Below are positions 8,907 through 16,161 of a DNA stretch of 64,000 nucleotides, piece by piece. A program made the position numbers and the translations under genes. The notes under the pieces were generated by a model that had not been told where the DNA came from, made no database searches, and was given only the letters and a program-made list of their open reading frames with translations. This stretch comes from UBA2638 sp046293135 (GTDB lineage: Bacteria; Pseudomonadota; Alphaproteobacteria; Micavibrionales; Micavibrionaceae), in the NCBI GenBank assembly GCA_046293135.1, contig JBKBPR010000002.1, forward strand, positions 434,001 through 498,000. The letters are read 5' to 3'. The first letter of the stretch is position 1, and every line of letters starts with the position of its first letter.

Positions 8907-9542
8907 ATGCGCGGGCTAATTTTTCTGATATTCGGATTTTTGTCTTTTTCTGCGGCTATTATGATGGGCGCAGCGGGTTTGAGCGCTGAAGCCGCGGATT
9001 CAGCGTATAGCAAAAATGTAGAAATCCTAAACCCTTATGCGTTTGCGACCTCAGAACGGCAACGTCACGGCGCGATATTCTTTACGGTGCGCTATACGGG
9101 CGATGCCGCCGATTCTAATGATGAAAACGGCGCTGGCGCTGATGCTGGTGGCCGTGACCGTATCATAGAGGCGCGCGCCGATGTATCGGAAATTGTTGAG
9201 CTTCACACCCATATCCAGGAAGATGACGGGGTGATGCGGATGCGCAAGGTTGAGGCTCTGGAGATTTCCGAAAGCGGGGAGCTGGTTTTAAAGCCGCGCG
9301 GCGATCACATTATGTTGATTGGCTTGACCCGTCAGCTAATCGAGGGGGAAACAATCCCGCTCACGCTTGAATTTGAAAGGGCGGGCGCGGTTTCCGTTGA
9401 TGTTCCGATTATCCAAGCCGGCACGCAGCCGCAGCCACAGGAAAAGCAACAGACAAAGACACTTTCAGAAGAGCCTTCAGAGCCAGAAGGCGTAAACCCT
9501 GAAGAGATAAGCGAAGATCATCAGCATCATGACCACCATTAG
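8907..9542 (+). CDS. PCu(A)C-type periplasmic copper chaperone
   Basis: The protein has 211 residues. A signal sequence spans about 1-30, then a cupredoxin-like domain carries the copper motif in exact spacing: His100, then Met112 after ten residues, then His134-Ile-Met136 after twenty-one. A Gly/Asp/Ala-rich insert (about 66-83) and a Pro/Glu-rich C-terminal tail ending HQHHDHH may add copper binding. PCu(A)C proteins deliver Cu(I) to the CuA site of cytochrome oxidase, often with SCO1, which is encoded at 21847. The ATG at 8907 follows AAGGATA; upstream in-frame starts run into the tRNA. The 3' end overlaps aroQ by 14 bases. Confidence 0.88.
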   Translation: MRGLIFLIFGFLSFSAAIMMGAAGLSAEAADSAYSKNVEILNPYAFATSERQRHGAIFFTVRYTGDAADSNDENGAGADAGGRDRIIEARADVSEIVELHTHIQEDDGVMRMRKVEALEISESGELVLKPRGDHIMLIGLTRQLIEGETIPLTLEFERAGAVSVDVPIIQAGTQPQPQEKQQTKTLSEEPSEPEGVNPEEISEDHQHHDHH

Positions 9543-9975
9543 ATCCATATTGGTATTAAACGGCCCCAATCTGAATATGTTGGGACGGCGCGAGCCCGAG
9601 ATTTACGGCACGCAAACACTGGCTGATATTGAGCGGCTTTGCCGTGAAAAGGCGCTGGCGCTTGGGGTTGAGATTGATTTTCGGCAATCCAACCATGAAG
9701 GGGAGCTGATTGAGTGGATTCACGGCGCTATTCACAAATATGCTGCGATTTTGATCAATGCCGCAGGGTATACTCATACATCGGTGGCGATTCACGATGC
9801 TTTGAAGCTCACGGGGCTTCTGGTCGCTGAAGTGCATCTTTCCGAGCCGAAATCGCGTGAGGCGTTTCGGCATTTTTCCTATATCGAGCCTGTCGCCTCC
9901 GTTCATGTCAGCGGCAAGGGCGCGGCGGGTTACGGGGAGGCGCTCGAAAAGCTTACAGAACTTTTAGCGGCCTGA
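9529..9975 (+). CDS. aroQ: type II 3-dehydroquinate dehydratase
   Basis: The protein has 148 residues, the normal size for type II dehydroquinase. It shows LVLNGPNLNMLGRREPEIYG at the N-terminus with the catalytic tyrosine, the RQSNHEGELIEWIH motif, NAAGYTHTSVAIHDAL and the EVHLSEPKSREAFRHFSY segment. It dehydrates 3-dehydroquinate in the shikimate pathway in the cytoplasm. The start lies inside the end of the copper-chaperone gene, suggesting translational coupling, and accB follows after 73 bases. The aroQ-accB-accC order is common in alphaproteobacteria. Confidence 0.96.
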   Translation: MTTIRSILVLNGPNLNMLGRREPEIYGTQTLADIERLCREKALALGVEIDFRQSNHEGELIEWIHGAIHKYAAILINAAGYTHTSVAIHDALKLTGLLVAEVHLSEPKSREAFRHFSYIEPVASVHVSGKGAAGYGEALEKLTELLAA

Positions 9976-10048
9976 AATGCATCATGCTTTGACTTTTTGT
10001 CAAAGGTTTTGTAATCAATGACAATCATCAACAACCCAGAAAACACAA

Positions 10049-10507
10049 ATGAAAATAGATTATACTGCGATCAAGGAACTGGCCAAAATTCTCGATGAAA
10101 CCGGATTGACGGAAATCGAGGTTGCCGAAGACGATAAGGTTATCCGTGTGAGCCGTGGCGGCGGGACGGTTGTGGCGACGGCTCCGGCCAATATGAATAT
10201 GCTGTCAATGCCATCCGATCCGACTGTGCCGCAACAGGCCTCGATGGATTCGGCGACTGTGGCGCAATCTCATCCGGGTGCGGTTACCTCGCCGATGGTG
10301 GGAACGGTCTATATGCAAGGTGAGCCGGGTGCGCCGCCATTTGTGTCCAAGGGCACAACCGTAAAGGCGGGCGATACGCTGCTGATTATCGAGGCGATGA
10401 AGGTGATGAACCCGATCAAGGCCGAAAAATCAGGGACTGTTACGCATATCATGGTCAATGACGGCGAGCCTGTTGAATATGGCGATGTGCTGATGGTTAT
10501 TGAATAA
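10049..10507 (+). CDS. accB: acetyl-CoA carboxylase biotin carboxyl carrier protein
   Basis: The protein has 152 residues. The N-terminal domain (1-40) is followed by an Ala/Pro/Ser/Thr-rich linker and the C-terminal biotinyl domain, with the biotinylation site Lys118 in EAMKVMN. It carries carboxybiotin between AccC and AccA/D in the first step of fatty-acid synthesis. The start ATG 10049 gives the expected N-terminus. The accC gene follows after 37 bases, presumably co-transcribed. Confidence 0.97.
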   Translation: MKIDYTAIKELAKILDETGLTEIEVAEDDKVIRVSRGGGTVVATAPANMNMLSMPSDPTVPQQASMDSATVAQSHPGAVTSPMVGTVYMQGEPGAPPFVSKGTTVKAGDTLLIIEAMKVMNPIKAEKSGTVTHIMVNDGEPVEYGDVLMVIE

Positions 10508-10544
10508 GCACACGAATAAAACCAGACCAGAGCCGGAAACGCCC

Positions 10545-11906
10545 ATGTTCAAAAAAATTCTGATTGCCAATCGCGGTGAAATCGCCCTTAGGGTTATACG
10601 GGCGTGCCGTGAAATGGGTATCCAAAGCGTGGTTGTGCATTCCACAGCCGATGCCAATTCAATGGCGGTGCGTTTGGCCGATGAATCGGTATGTATCGGG
10701 CCGCCGCAATCGCGGGACAGCTATCTGAATATCCCTTCGATCCTCAGCGCGGCTTCGCTGGCGGGGGCGGATGCTATTCACCCCGGCTATGGATTCTTGT
10801 CTGAAAACGCGCAATTTGCGCGGATGGTCGTCGAGCATGGCTTTACCTTTATCGGCCCTTCAGCCGAGCTGATCGAGAAAATGGGCGATAAGGTGACCGC
10901 CAAGAAAACAGTGCGCGCCCTTGGCTTGCCTGTTGTTCCGGGGTCGGAAGGCGCGCTGGAGAGCGCGGAAGACGGGCTTAAGCTCGCCAAGGAGATGGGC
11001 TTTCCTGTCCTGATTAAGGCGGCATCCGGCGGTGGCGGTAAGGGGATGCAGATTATTCGCCGCGAAGAGGATTTTACCGAGGCCTATAACACCGCGCGGC
11101 GCGAGGCCAAGGCCAATTTCGGCGATGATACGGTTTACATGGAAAAATTCCTCGAAAAGCCGCGCCACATTGAAATTCAGGTCTTTGCCGATAGCCATGG
11201 TAACTCAATTCACCTTGGAGAGCGCGATTGCTCGATCCAGCGCCGCCATCAAAAATTGGTCGAAGAAGGCCCCTCCCCCGTATTGAGTGAGGAACTCCGC
11301 GAGGAAATCGGCACGCTCGCCGCACAAACCGTCGGTAAGCTCGGCTATCTGGGCGCTGGAACGATTGAATTCCTCTATGAGAATGAGAAATTCTATTTCA
11401 TGGAGATGAATACCCGCATTCAGGTCGAACACCCAGTGACGGAAATGATTACCGGTGTTGACCTGATACAGGAGCAAATCCGCGTCGCCGCAGGCCTGCC
11501 GCTATCGGTTAAGCTGGACGGAAAGCCGTTCAAATTCCGCGGGCATGCGATTGAAATTCGTATCAATGCCGAAGATCCAGAGAACTTCACCCCCTCCCCC
11601 GGTATGATTAAGCAATTCCACGCACCCGGCGGTTTGGGCGTGCGGTTTGATAGCGCGATTTACAGCGGATATTCAATTCCGCCTTACTATGATTCCATGA
11701 TCGGCAAGCTGATTGTTCATGGCCGCGACCGCGCCGAATGCATTGCCCGCCTGAAACGCGCGATCAAGGAAACGGTGGTGGACGGCGTGAAAACGACAAT
11801 GCCGCTGCATTTGTGGATTCTCGACCAGCCCGAATTCATCAGCGGAGATTACACGATTCACTGGCTGGAGAAAAAACTCGCTGAGAAAAAAGCCTCTCAA
11901 GGTTGA
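10545..11906 (+). CDS. accC: acetyl-CoA carboxylase biotin carboxylase subunit
   Basis: The protein has 453 residues, close to the 449 of the E. coli enzyme. It begins MFKKILIANRGEIALRVIRA and contains HPGYGFLSENAQFA, the glycine-rich ATP-grasp loop ASGGGGKGMQ, the EMNTRIQVEHPVTE active-site segment and the C-terminal biotin-carboxylase domain. It carboxylates biotin on AccB using ATP and bicarbonate. ATG 10545 is chosen to match the family N-terminus; an in-frame TTG at 10500 overlapping the accB end is unlikely. It is followed after 68 bases by aat. Confidence 0.97.
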   Translation: MFKKILIANRGEIALRVIRACREMGIQSVVVHSTADANSMAVRLADESVCIGPPQSRDSYLNIPSILSAASLAGADAIHPGYGFLSENAQFARMVVEHGFTFIGPSAELIEKMGDKVTAKKTVRALGLPVVPGSEGALESAEDGLKLAKEMGFPVLIKAASGGGGKGMQIIRREEDFTEAYNTARREAKANFGDDTVYMEKFLEKPRHIEIQVFADSHGNSIHLGERDCSIQRRHQKLVEEGPSPVLSEELREEIGTLAAQTVGKLGYLGAGTIEFLYENEKFYFMEMNTRIQVEHPVTEMITGVDLIQEQIRVAAGLPLSVKLDGKPFKFRGHAIEIRINAEDPENFTPSPGMIKQFHAPGGLGVRFDSAIYSGYSIPPYYDSMIGKLIVHGRDRAECIARLKRAIKETVVDGVKTTMPLHLWILDQPEFISGDYTIHWLEKKLAEKKASQG

Positions 11907-11974
11907 TCTTATCAGTATTGCCTCCAAACAATAATTTTCGCGCCGTAAAGACAAAGCCATGATAAAATGGGCTT

Positions 11975-12706
11975 ATGCAACTCGTTTTAACGCCGGAGCT
12001 GATAATCGAAGCCTATAAGCAGGGTGTGTTCCCGATGGCTTATCATGCGGGCAGCCCCTATGTGCAATGGATTTGCCCGCAGCAGCGTGGCCAGCTTGAT
12101 ATTGAAAATCTCTATATCTCAAAAAGCCTGAAAAAATCGGTCAATAAAGCCGCGCGCAGCGAGAATATCAATATAACAATCAATCGGGCCTTCGGGCAGG
12201 TGATCGCGGCGTGCGGCGAACGCAGTGAAACCCGCCCCGAAACCTGGATCAACGATCAGATTCGTCGTGTTTTTACCGAGCTGCACCATGATGGCCATGC
12301 CCATAGTGTCGAGTTTTGGGAAGGTGGCGAGCTGCGCGGCGGGCTTTACGGGCTGGCGATCGGCGCGGCGTTTTTCGGCGAGAGCATGTTTTCCCGCCGC
12401 ACTGAGGCTAGCAAGATTTGTCTTGTGCATCTGGCGGCGCGGCTTTGGCGCGGTGGGTTTAAGCTGCTCGATACGCAATTTATCAACGAACATCTGAAAC
12501 AATTCGGCGTTTATGAGATTGCGCATAAAGACTATATCCAGCGCTTGGCGCCGCTTTTGGGGCAAAAGGCTGATTTTATCCAAAGCGGCGTGGCGGGGGC
12601 GGATATATTAAATCAGTATTGGGAAATGCGGGCAGCGCAGGGCGTTAGAAGCATAAAATCAGAGCCAGCCCATACAGAGCAGCCCCTTATTCCGCCGCGG
12701 GAATAA
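11975..12706 (+). CDS. aat: leucyl/phenylalanyl-tRNA--protein transferase
   Basis: The protein has 243 residues. It has the family signatures YKQGVFPMA, the GGLYGLAIGAAFFGESMFSR block and SKICLVHLAARLWRGGFKLLDTQ. It adds Leu or Phe to proteins with N-terminal Arg or Lys, marking them for ClpAP degradation. It lies downstream of accC on the same strand. Its last 20 bases overlap the end of the convergent DUF2155 gene (12687-12706). Aat next to DUF2155 and accBC is a conserved alphaproteobacterial neighbourhood. Confidence 0.95.
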   Translation: MQLVLTPELIIEAYKQGVFPMAYHAGSPYVQWICPQQRGQLDIENLYISKSLKKSVNKAARSENINITINRAFGQVIAACGERSETRPETWINDQIRRVFTELHHDGHAHSVEFWEGGELRGGLYGLAIGAAFFGESMFSRRTEASKICLVHLAARLWRGGFKLLDTQFINEHLKQFGVYEIAHKDYIQRLAPLLGQKADFIQSGVAGADILNQYWEMRAAQGVRSIKSEPAHTEQPLIPPRE

Positions 12707-13259
12707 CGATGCTTTCATCATCGGCCGCGCCGAAATCATCGTAAACGCCTTCCTCTTGCGCGGAGTCTGGGCTAGACGTGCTTTCAGCTTGTTCATCTTC
12801 AGTGCCGTCATTTTGCGCAGCGGCGGCGGGGGCATCGGAATAGCAATCAAGCACCCAGACATCATAAATCGCATGATCCATCGGCGAAAGCGCGGGGGAG
12901 GATGCGAACATCCAGCCGCTGAAAATCCATTGCGCTTCGCGGTTTTCGTCAATTTCCCAGATTTGCAGGAAGGCGGCGGATTCGGGTTTATCAAGCGGGG
13001 AAGATTTTTGGCAAGAATTCACCTTGATAAAAAGTGGGCCGAATTTTACGGTTGAGCCGACCCGCGCTTCAAAAGTTTCCGTCCGCGCCGTGATCTTGTC
13101 GAGCGATTGCAGCCTGACATAGCTCTGGTCTTCCATTTGCGCCAATACGGCGGTGGAGGGCAGCAATAGAAACAAGAATAGAGAAGCGGCCAAAAGCGCC
13201 GAATATACGTATGGGTATACGTATAGGCGGGGCTTGGGCTTATTGCTGCTTTTTGTCAT
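12687..13259 (-). CDS. DUF2155 domain-containing periplasmic protein
   Basis: The protein has 190 residues. ATG 13259 is chosen over the longer frame (13304) because a signal peptide follows directly (residues about 17-42, ending STAVLAQ). The DUF2155 core shows LQSLDKITART, TVKFGPLFIKVNSC and FSGWMFASSPALSPMDHAIYDVWVLDC, with paired cysteines. The tail is Asp/Glu/Ala-rich. Its function is unknown; the family is alphaproteobacterial and sits beside mlaD and aat. Its start overlaps the mlaD stop by 20 bases, implying coupling, and its end overlaps aat. A YVYPYVY segment before the membrane helix comes from a small TATACGTAT repeat. Confidence 0.85.
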   Translation of the reverse strand: MTKSSNKPKPRLYVYPYVYSALLAASLFLFLLLPSTAVLAQMEDQSYVRLQSLDKITARTETFEARVGSTVKFGPLFIKVNSCQKSSPLDKPESAAFLQIWEIDENREAQWIFSGWMFASSPALSPMDHAIYDVWVLDCYSDAPAAAAQNDGTEDEQAESTSSPDSAQEEGVYDDFGAADDESIVIPAAE

Positions 13260-13704
13260 CCGCGCCGTGCATGCTGAAAATGAACTGCCCCAAAAGTTGC
13301 TCAAGGTTTTGTGGGGCTTGGGTGTAAATAATCACGCCGCCGCTTGAGAGCATGTCATCATCCGCGCCGGGCTCCAGCGCCAGATAGCGTCCGCCTAACA
13401 GGCTTTCGCTGCTGATAAGGGCGACAGTGTCGGTGGGAAGTTGGATATTGCCGTCAAGTGAGGCGGTAACCCGCGCCAGATAGGTGTCTTTCATCAACTG
13501 AACGCTTGTGACCGTTCCGACCTTGACGCCGCTGATGAGCACATCATCACCCGCCTTGAGGCCGCCGATACCGGAGAAATCAGCATGGACGATAAACCCG
13601 CTGCCCGCGCCGACATTGGCCATTTTATAGCCAAAGAACAGGAAAAAGGCCGCAACAACAATTACGAGAGCGCCGAGGAGGGTTTCAAGGACATTGCGTT
13701 TCAT
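13240..13704 (-). CDS. mlaD: MlaD-type MCE domain protein
   Basis: The protein has 154 residues. One N-terminal membrane helix (about 8-27) is followed by a single MCE/MlaD domain (about 36-115) with the GLKAGDDVLISGVKVGTVTSV and SLLGGRYLALEPG motifs. MlaD hexamers bind phospholipid in the periplasm and work with the MlaFEB ABC transporter to keep the outer membrane asymmetric; those partners are not in this window. ATG 13704 follows GGAGATG. It probably forms one transcript with NDUFA12 upstream and DUF2155 downstream. Confidence 0.9.
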   Translation of the reverse strand: MKRNVLETLLGALVIVVAAFFLFFGYKMANVGAGSGFIVHADFSGIGGLKAGDDVLISGVKVGTVTSVQLMKDTYLARVTASLDGNIQLPTDTVALISSESLLGGRYLALEPGADDDMLSSGGVIIYTQAPQNLEQLLGQFIFSMHGADDKKQQ

Positions 13705-13848
13705 ATGGATTTCATCTCCGCTGGTTGTTGACCGGAACGCGTTTGTATCAGCTCTATCACTGTATTTCTGACAGCCGCGTTTTTTAATCCCTAACTTTAT
13801 GGGTTATAAGCTCAAAAAAATCAACCCTTTGCGGATTTATTCTTGTGC

Positions 13849-13872
13849 ATGGGTATGGGTATGGGTATGGGT
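13849..13872. repeat. short tandem repeat, four copies of ATGGGT
   Basis: Four perfect head-to-tail copies of the hexamer ATGGGT lie in the gap between mlaD and the NDUFA12 gene, upstream of mlaD on the minus strand. Perfect hexamer arrays can vary in copy number by slippage. Nothing else is recognisable in the 244-base gap apart from a plain AT-rich stretch. Confidence 0.8.
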
Positions 13873-13948
13873 TGAATAATTGGCTATTAGGTATAACGGT
13901 TGCAAGCGCGGTGGGCGCTTTGTTTCGGTTATTCAGTCAGGTGTTTTG

Positions 13949-14344
13949 TTATTCCGGCGGTTGCCACGGCTCATAATCGCCGGTGGCCTTGTCGCGCTCC
14001 CCGCCTTTGAGGATATGCCCCGGCGGGCGATAGGCCTGATCCGTTCCGGTCATATTCGGCGCATAGGGCTGCTGCCATGGGCGGCGGAAGGAGTCCGTAT
14101 CATTGGAGGGCAGGGTGTTGGTCTGATGGTGCAGCCAGCCATGCCATTCTGGCGGAACCTTGCTGGCATCGGGCGCGCCGTTATAAATCACCCAGCGGCG
14201 CTCGCGCTTATATCCCGCACGGGGCTTGGCGGTGTAGTATTTGTTGCCAAGCTGATCTTCGCCAACAAGCTTGCCGCCCGATGTCATCGTGAACAGCCCG
14301 ATATGCGCGGGTGATAAAACGCCAAGATATTTCAGTAAGCCCAT
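13949..14344 (-). CDS. NADH:ubiquinone oxidoreductase 17.2 kDa subunit (NDUFA12 family)
   Basis: The protein has 131 residues. It matches the NDUFA12/B17.2 family: GEDQLGNKYYT, RWVIYNG, DASKVPPEWHGWLHHQTNTLPS and a C-terminal YRPPGHILKGGERDKATGDYEPW. This is an accessory subunit of respiratory complex I shared by alphaproteobacteria and mitochondria; it sits on the matrix-side arm near the Q module. There is no membrane segment. Its presence is strong evidence for an alphaproteobacterial source. It lies upstream of mlaD on the same strand, a known alphaproteobacterial arrangement. Confidence 0.95.
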   Translation of the reverse strand: MGLLKYLGVLSPAHIGLFTMTSGGKLVGEDQLGNKYYTAKPRAGYKRERRWVIYNGAPDASKVPPEWHGWLHHQTNTLPSNDTDSFRRPWQQPYAPNMTGTDQAYRPPGHILKGGERDKATGDYEPWQPPE

Positions 14345-14526
14345 GAGTTTGATCCTGAATTGATGCTCCCACCTACCTATTATAAAACACGCGGGCAGGC
14401 AAGAGATTTGCAGTGTGCGTGCGCAAATTATGGCAGAGCGGCCAGCGCTTTACAAAGAAATTTTCGCGCTTATAGTATTAGGCGTATTCACCATATCAAC
14501 CATTCAGAATTCAAGGGCGCACAGAC

Positions 14527-14988
14527 ATGGATATTCACAAACAACTCTCGGAACTCGGATTGTCATTGCCCAAGGCCGCCGCGCCTGCTGCCAATTACGT
14601 GCCTTATGTTATCAGCGGCAAGCATATTTATGTCGCCGGACAGATTCCGTTCCTGAACGGTGAGAAAATGCATATGGGGCGTTTGGGTGACGGGCTGGAA
14701 ATCGAGGATGGCCGAGCCGCCGCGCAAGCTTGCGCCCTCAATATTCTGGGGCAGGTCGATGCGGCTATCGGCGGTGACTGGTCGAAGATCAAGCGCTGCG
14801 TTAAGCTTGGTGCGTTTGTGAATTGCACGCCCGCCTTTACCGATCATCCCGCGGTGGTCAATGGCGCATCCGATTTGATGGTGGCGGTGCTTGGTGAAGC
14901 CGGAAAACATGCCCGCTTTGCCGTCGGCGCACCGTCCTTGCCGCTGGGCGTTGCCGTTGAGATCGATGCCCTGTTCGAGCTGGTTTAA
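14527..14988 (+). CDS. RidA/YjgF-family protein
   Basis: The protein has 153 residues and belongs to the longer RidA subgroup that begins with HKQLSELGLSLPKAAAPAANYVPYV. It has the YVAGQIP motif, NILGQVDAAIGG and the C-terminal ARFAVGAPSLPLGVAVEIDALFE with the conserved arginine. RidA enzymes hydrolyse reactive enamine/imine intermediates released by PLP enzymes such as threonine dehydratase, which is encoded at 39175. Activity in this subgroup is less well established than for canonical RidA. It stands alone. Confidence 0.88.
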   Translation: MDIHKQLSELGLSLPKAAAPAANYVPYVISGKHIYVAGQIPFLNGEKMHMGRLGDGLEIEDGRAAAQACALNILGQVDAAIGGDWSKIKRCVKLGAFVNCTPAFTDHPAVVNGASDLMVAVLGEAGKHARFAVGAPSLPLGVAVEIDALFELV

Positions 14989-15024
14989 AAGCGCAGCTCT
15001 CTTTGGTTTTATGTATCTATAAAG

Positions 15025-15068
15025 TTTCGCCCCACTCGCCCCACTCTCCGTTTTAAAGTGGGGCGAAA
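15025..15068 (+). repeat. 12-bp stem-loop of the CGCCCCACT type, with a direct copy downstream
   Basis: TTTCGCCCCACT at 15025-15036 and AGTGGGGCGAAA at 15057-15068 form a perfect 12-bp stem. The first 18 bases recur exactly at 15101-15118. The right arm is followed by GGTTTATTATAT, a weak T-rich end, so it could also terminate transcription of the RidA-family gene. Related GGGGTGGGGCGAA sequence lies near 21718 after nrdB. Confidence 0.65.
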
Positions 15069-15355
15069 GGTTTATTATATATTTCAAAAGGTTACGGGTA
15101 TTTCGCCCCACTCGCCCCGCTTGCCCCACTTGTTTTTTGGGATTTGAGATATTTTGAACCACCAAGACACCAAGAACACCAAGGCTTATACCGTCATCCC
15201 GAGCGTAGTCGGGGGATATCATTTCTTTTACCACAGAGGCACAGAGTTATAAGAGTTCACAGAGTTCCTTATTGAATATAAACAAACTCCTTGTCCTCTT
15301 TTTAAACTCTTTCATCTCTGTGGTAAAAATTGAGAACAACCGTCATGCCCGCCTT

Positions 15356-15377
15356 GTGCGGACATCCGCACTTTTTT
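15356..15377 (+). terminator. intrinsic terminator inside the nested repeat region
   Basis: GTGCGG at 15356-15361 and CCGCAC at 15366-15371 form a perfect stem with an ACAT loop, followed directly by six T residues. Confidence 0.65.
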
Positions 15378-15398
15378 GATGGTAATAAGCGTTTCCAG

Positions 15399-15439
15399 AT
15401 CCCCGCTGTTTAAGCTCTGCTAGGCAGAGCCGCGGGGAT
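15399..15439. repeat. REP-like imperfect hairpin
   Basis: ATCCCCGC (15399-15406) pairs with GCGGGGAT (15432-15439), and inside it GCTCTGC (15414-15420) pairs with GCAGAGC (15424-15430) with a 3-base loop. The right edge runs into GGGATGAC, a half-site that recurs elsewhere in the window. Confidence 0.65.
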
Positions 15440-15747
15440 GACAATGAAAAACTTGGTATCTTCGTGTCTTGGTGGTTTTAGGTTTTTGGATTACACGGAC
15501 AAGCCGTGCAATGACGCGGTTTGATTTAGGCGTAATTCTCCCCTGAACCAAATCCATAATATGATTTAATTCCTATGAAATCAAGGATAATTTTTATAAA
15601 ATTGTGGCCAGAGATAGGGTAGCAATTTGGGTTTACAATCTTATTTTCCATGAAAACCGCCACAATAGCGGGTGAATAAATGTCTATCCTTGTTTCGGCT
15701 ATGGGCTTTGTATGGGGTGACATGAATTTGAAAGAGAGCATGGATAA

Positions 15748-15820
15748 GAATCACCGAGCGCTATCGCTTTGAAATTACAAAGAATCACGGTTAAGAATCA
15801 CCAGTGAATCATGGTGAATC
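15748..15820. promoter_or_regulatory. cluster of five GAATC (GANTC) sites upstream of nrdA
   Basis: GAATC occurs at 15748, 15782, 15795, 15806 and 15816, the last four only 10-13 bases apart and embedded in short direct repeats of the form GTGAATCA. GANTC is the recognition site of the alphaproteobacterial cell-cycle methylase CcrM. A phased cluster about 340 bases before a DNA-precursor gene suggests methylation-dependent control (GcrA/CcrM type), but this is inference. Confidence 0.4.
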
Positions 15821-16028
15821 ACCCGTGAATTAGAACAAATTCAGACAAATTGCAGCCGTTATGTTGTGTCCGGTTTTCCAAATATCGGCGGTTTTGGATG
15901 ATTTTTGCGCAATAAAATTACCAATTTCAGGGCTGTGAAAAAATGGATAGTTACGATTTTCGGTTTAAAATCAAACCTTTTACGGGTGTATAACGGTTTT
16001 ATAGGAATAAGGTCATATTGTTCATCAC

Positions 16029-16075
16029 CCACGAGATGTAGTATCTTTAAGATGCTTAAACGCTATGGGTAGTAT
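16029..16075 (+). promoter_or_regulatory. tandem NrdR-like boxes upstream of nrdA
   Basis: CCACGAGATGTAGTAT (16029-16044) and ACGCTATGGGTAGTAT (16060-16075) each match the NrdR consensus acaCwAtATaTwGtgt at 11 of 16 positions and start 31 bases apart, the usual three-helical-turn spacing of paired NrdR sites. Both end TAGTAT, as does the better box upstream of nrdB. NrdR is an ATP/dATP-sensing repressor of ribonucleotide reductase genes; its gene is not in this window. Confidence 0.55.
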
Positions 16076-16161
16076 GTTTCGCCATCTACCCACTTCCATA
16101 AAATAACAATCTTGAGCTAAATTCTAAATTTCAGTTCAATTCATATCTAGGAGAAGACTTC

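Larger units (their letters stand above)
15157..15477. repeat. nested inverted repeats (three concentric arm pairs)
   Basis: The outer arms are 14 bp perfect: AACCACCAAGACAC at 15157-15170 and its complement at 15464-15477. The middle arms are GTCATCCC at 15193-15200 and GGGATGAC at 15435-15442. The inner arms are 13 bp perfect: TTTTACCACAGAG at 15226-15238 and its complement at 15316-15328. Inside are further small hairpins. No coding frame spans the element, so it looks like a composite of repetitive extragenic sequences rather than an insertion sequence. Confidence 0.75.
14989..16161. other. 1.17-kb gene-free region between the RidA-family gene and nrdA
   Basis: No convincing coding frame is present on either strand; a 71-codon minus-strand frame at 15526-15741 lacks a ribosome-binding site. 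The region holds GC-rich stem-loops and direct repeats (15025-15118), nested inverted repeats (15157-15477), an intrinsic terminator (15356-15377), an AT-rich tract, a cluster of GANTC sites (15748-15820) and two NrdR-like boxes (16029-16075). Confidence 0.8.

Noticed and set aside
10500..10544. TTG start for accC overlapping accB
   Set aside because: The family N-terminus begins at ATG 10545 (MFKKILIANRGEIA).
15157..15477. Insertion sequence or MITE with terminal inverted repeats
   Set aside because: No transposase frame, no target-site duplication seen, and the arms are nested rather than a single pair.
15526..15741. 71-codon minus-strand frame in the gene-free region upstream of nrdA
   Set aside because: No ribosome-binding site, odd composition and AT-rich background; looks like chance.
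15748..15820. Replication origin
   Set aside because: The repeats contain no DnaA boxes and no dnaA, hemE or parAB genes are near; methylation or binding-site explanations are simpler.
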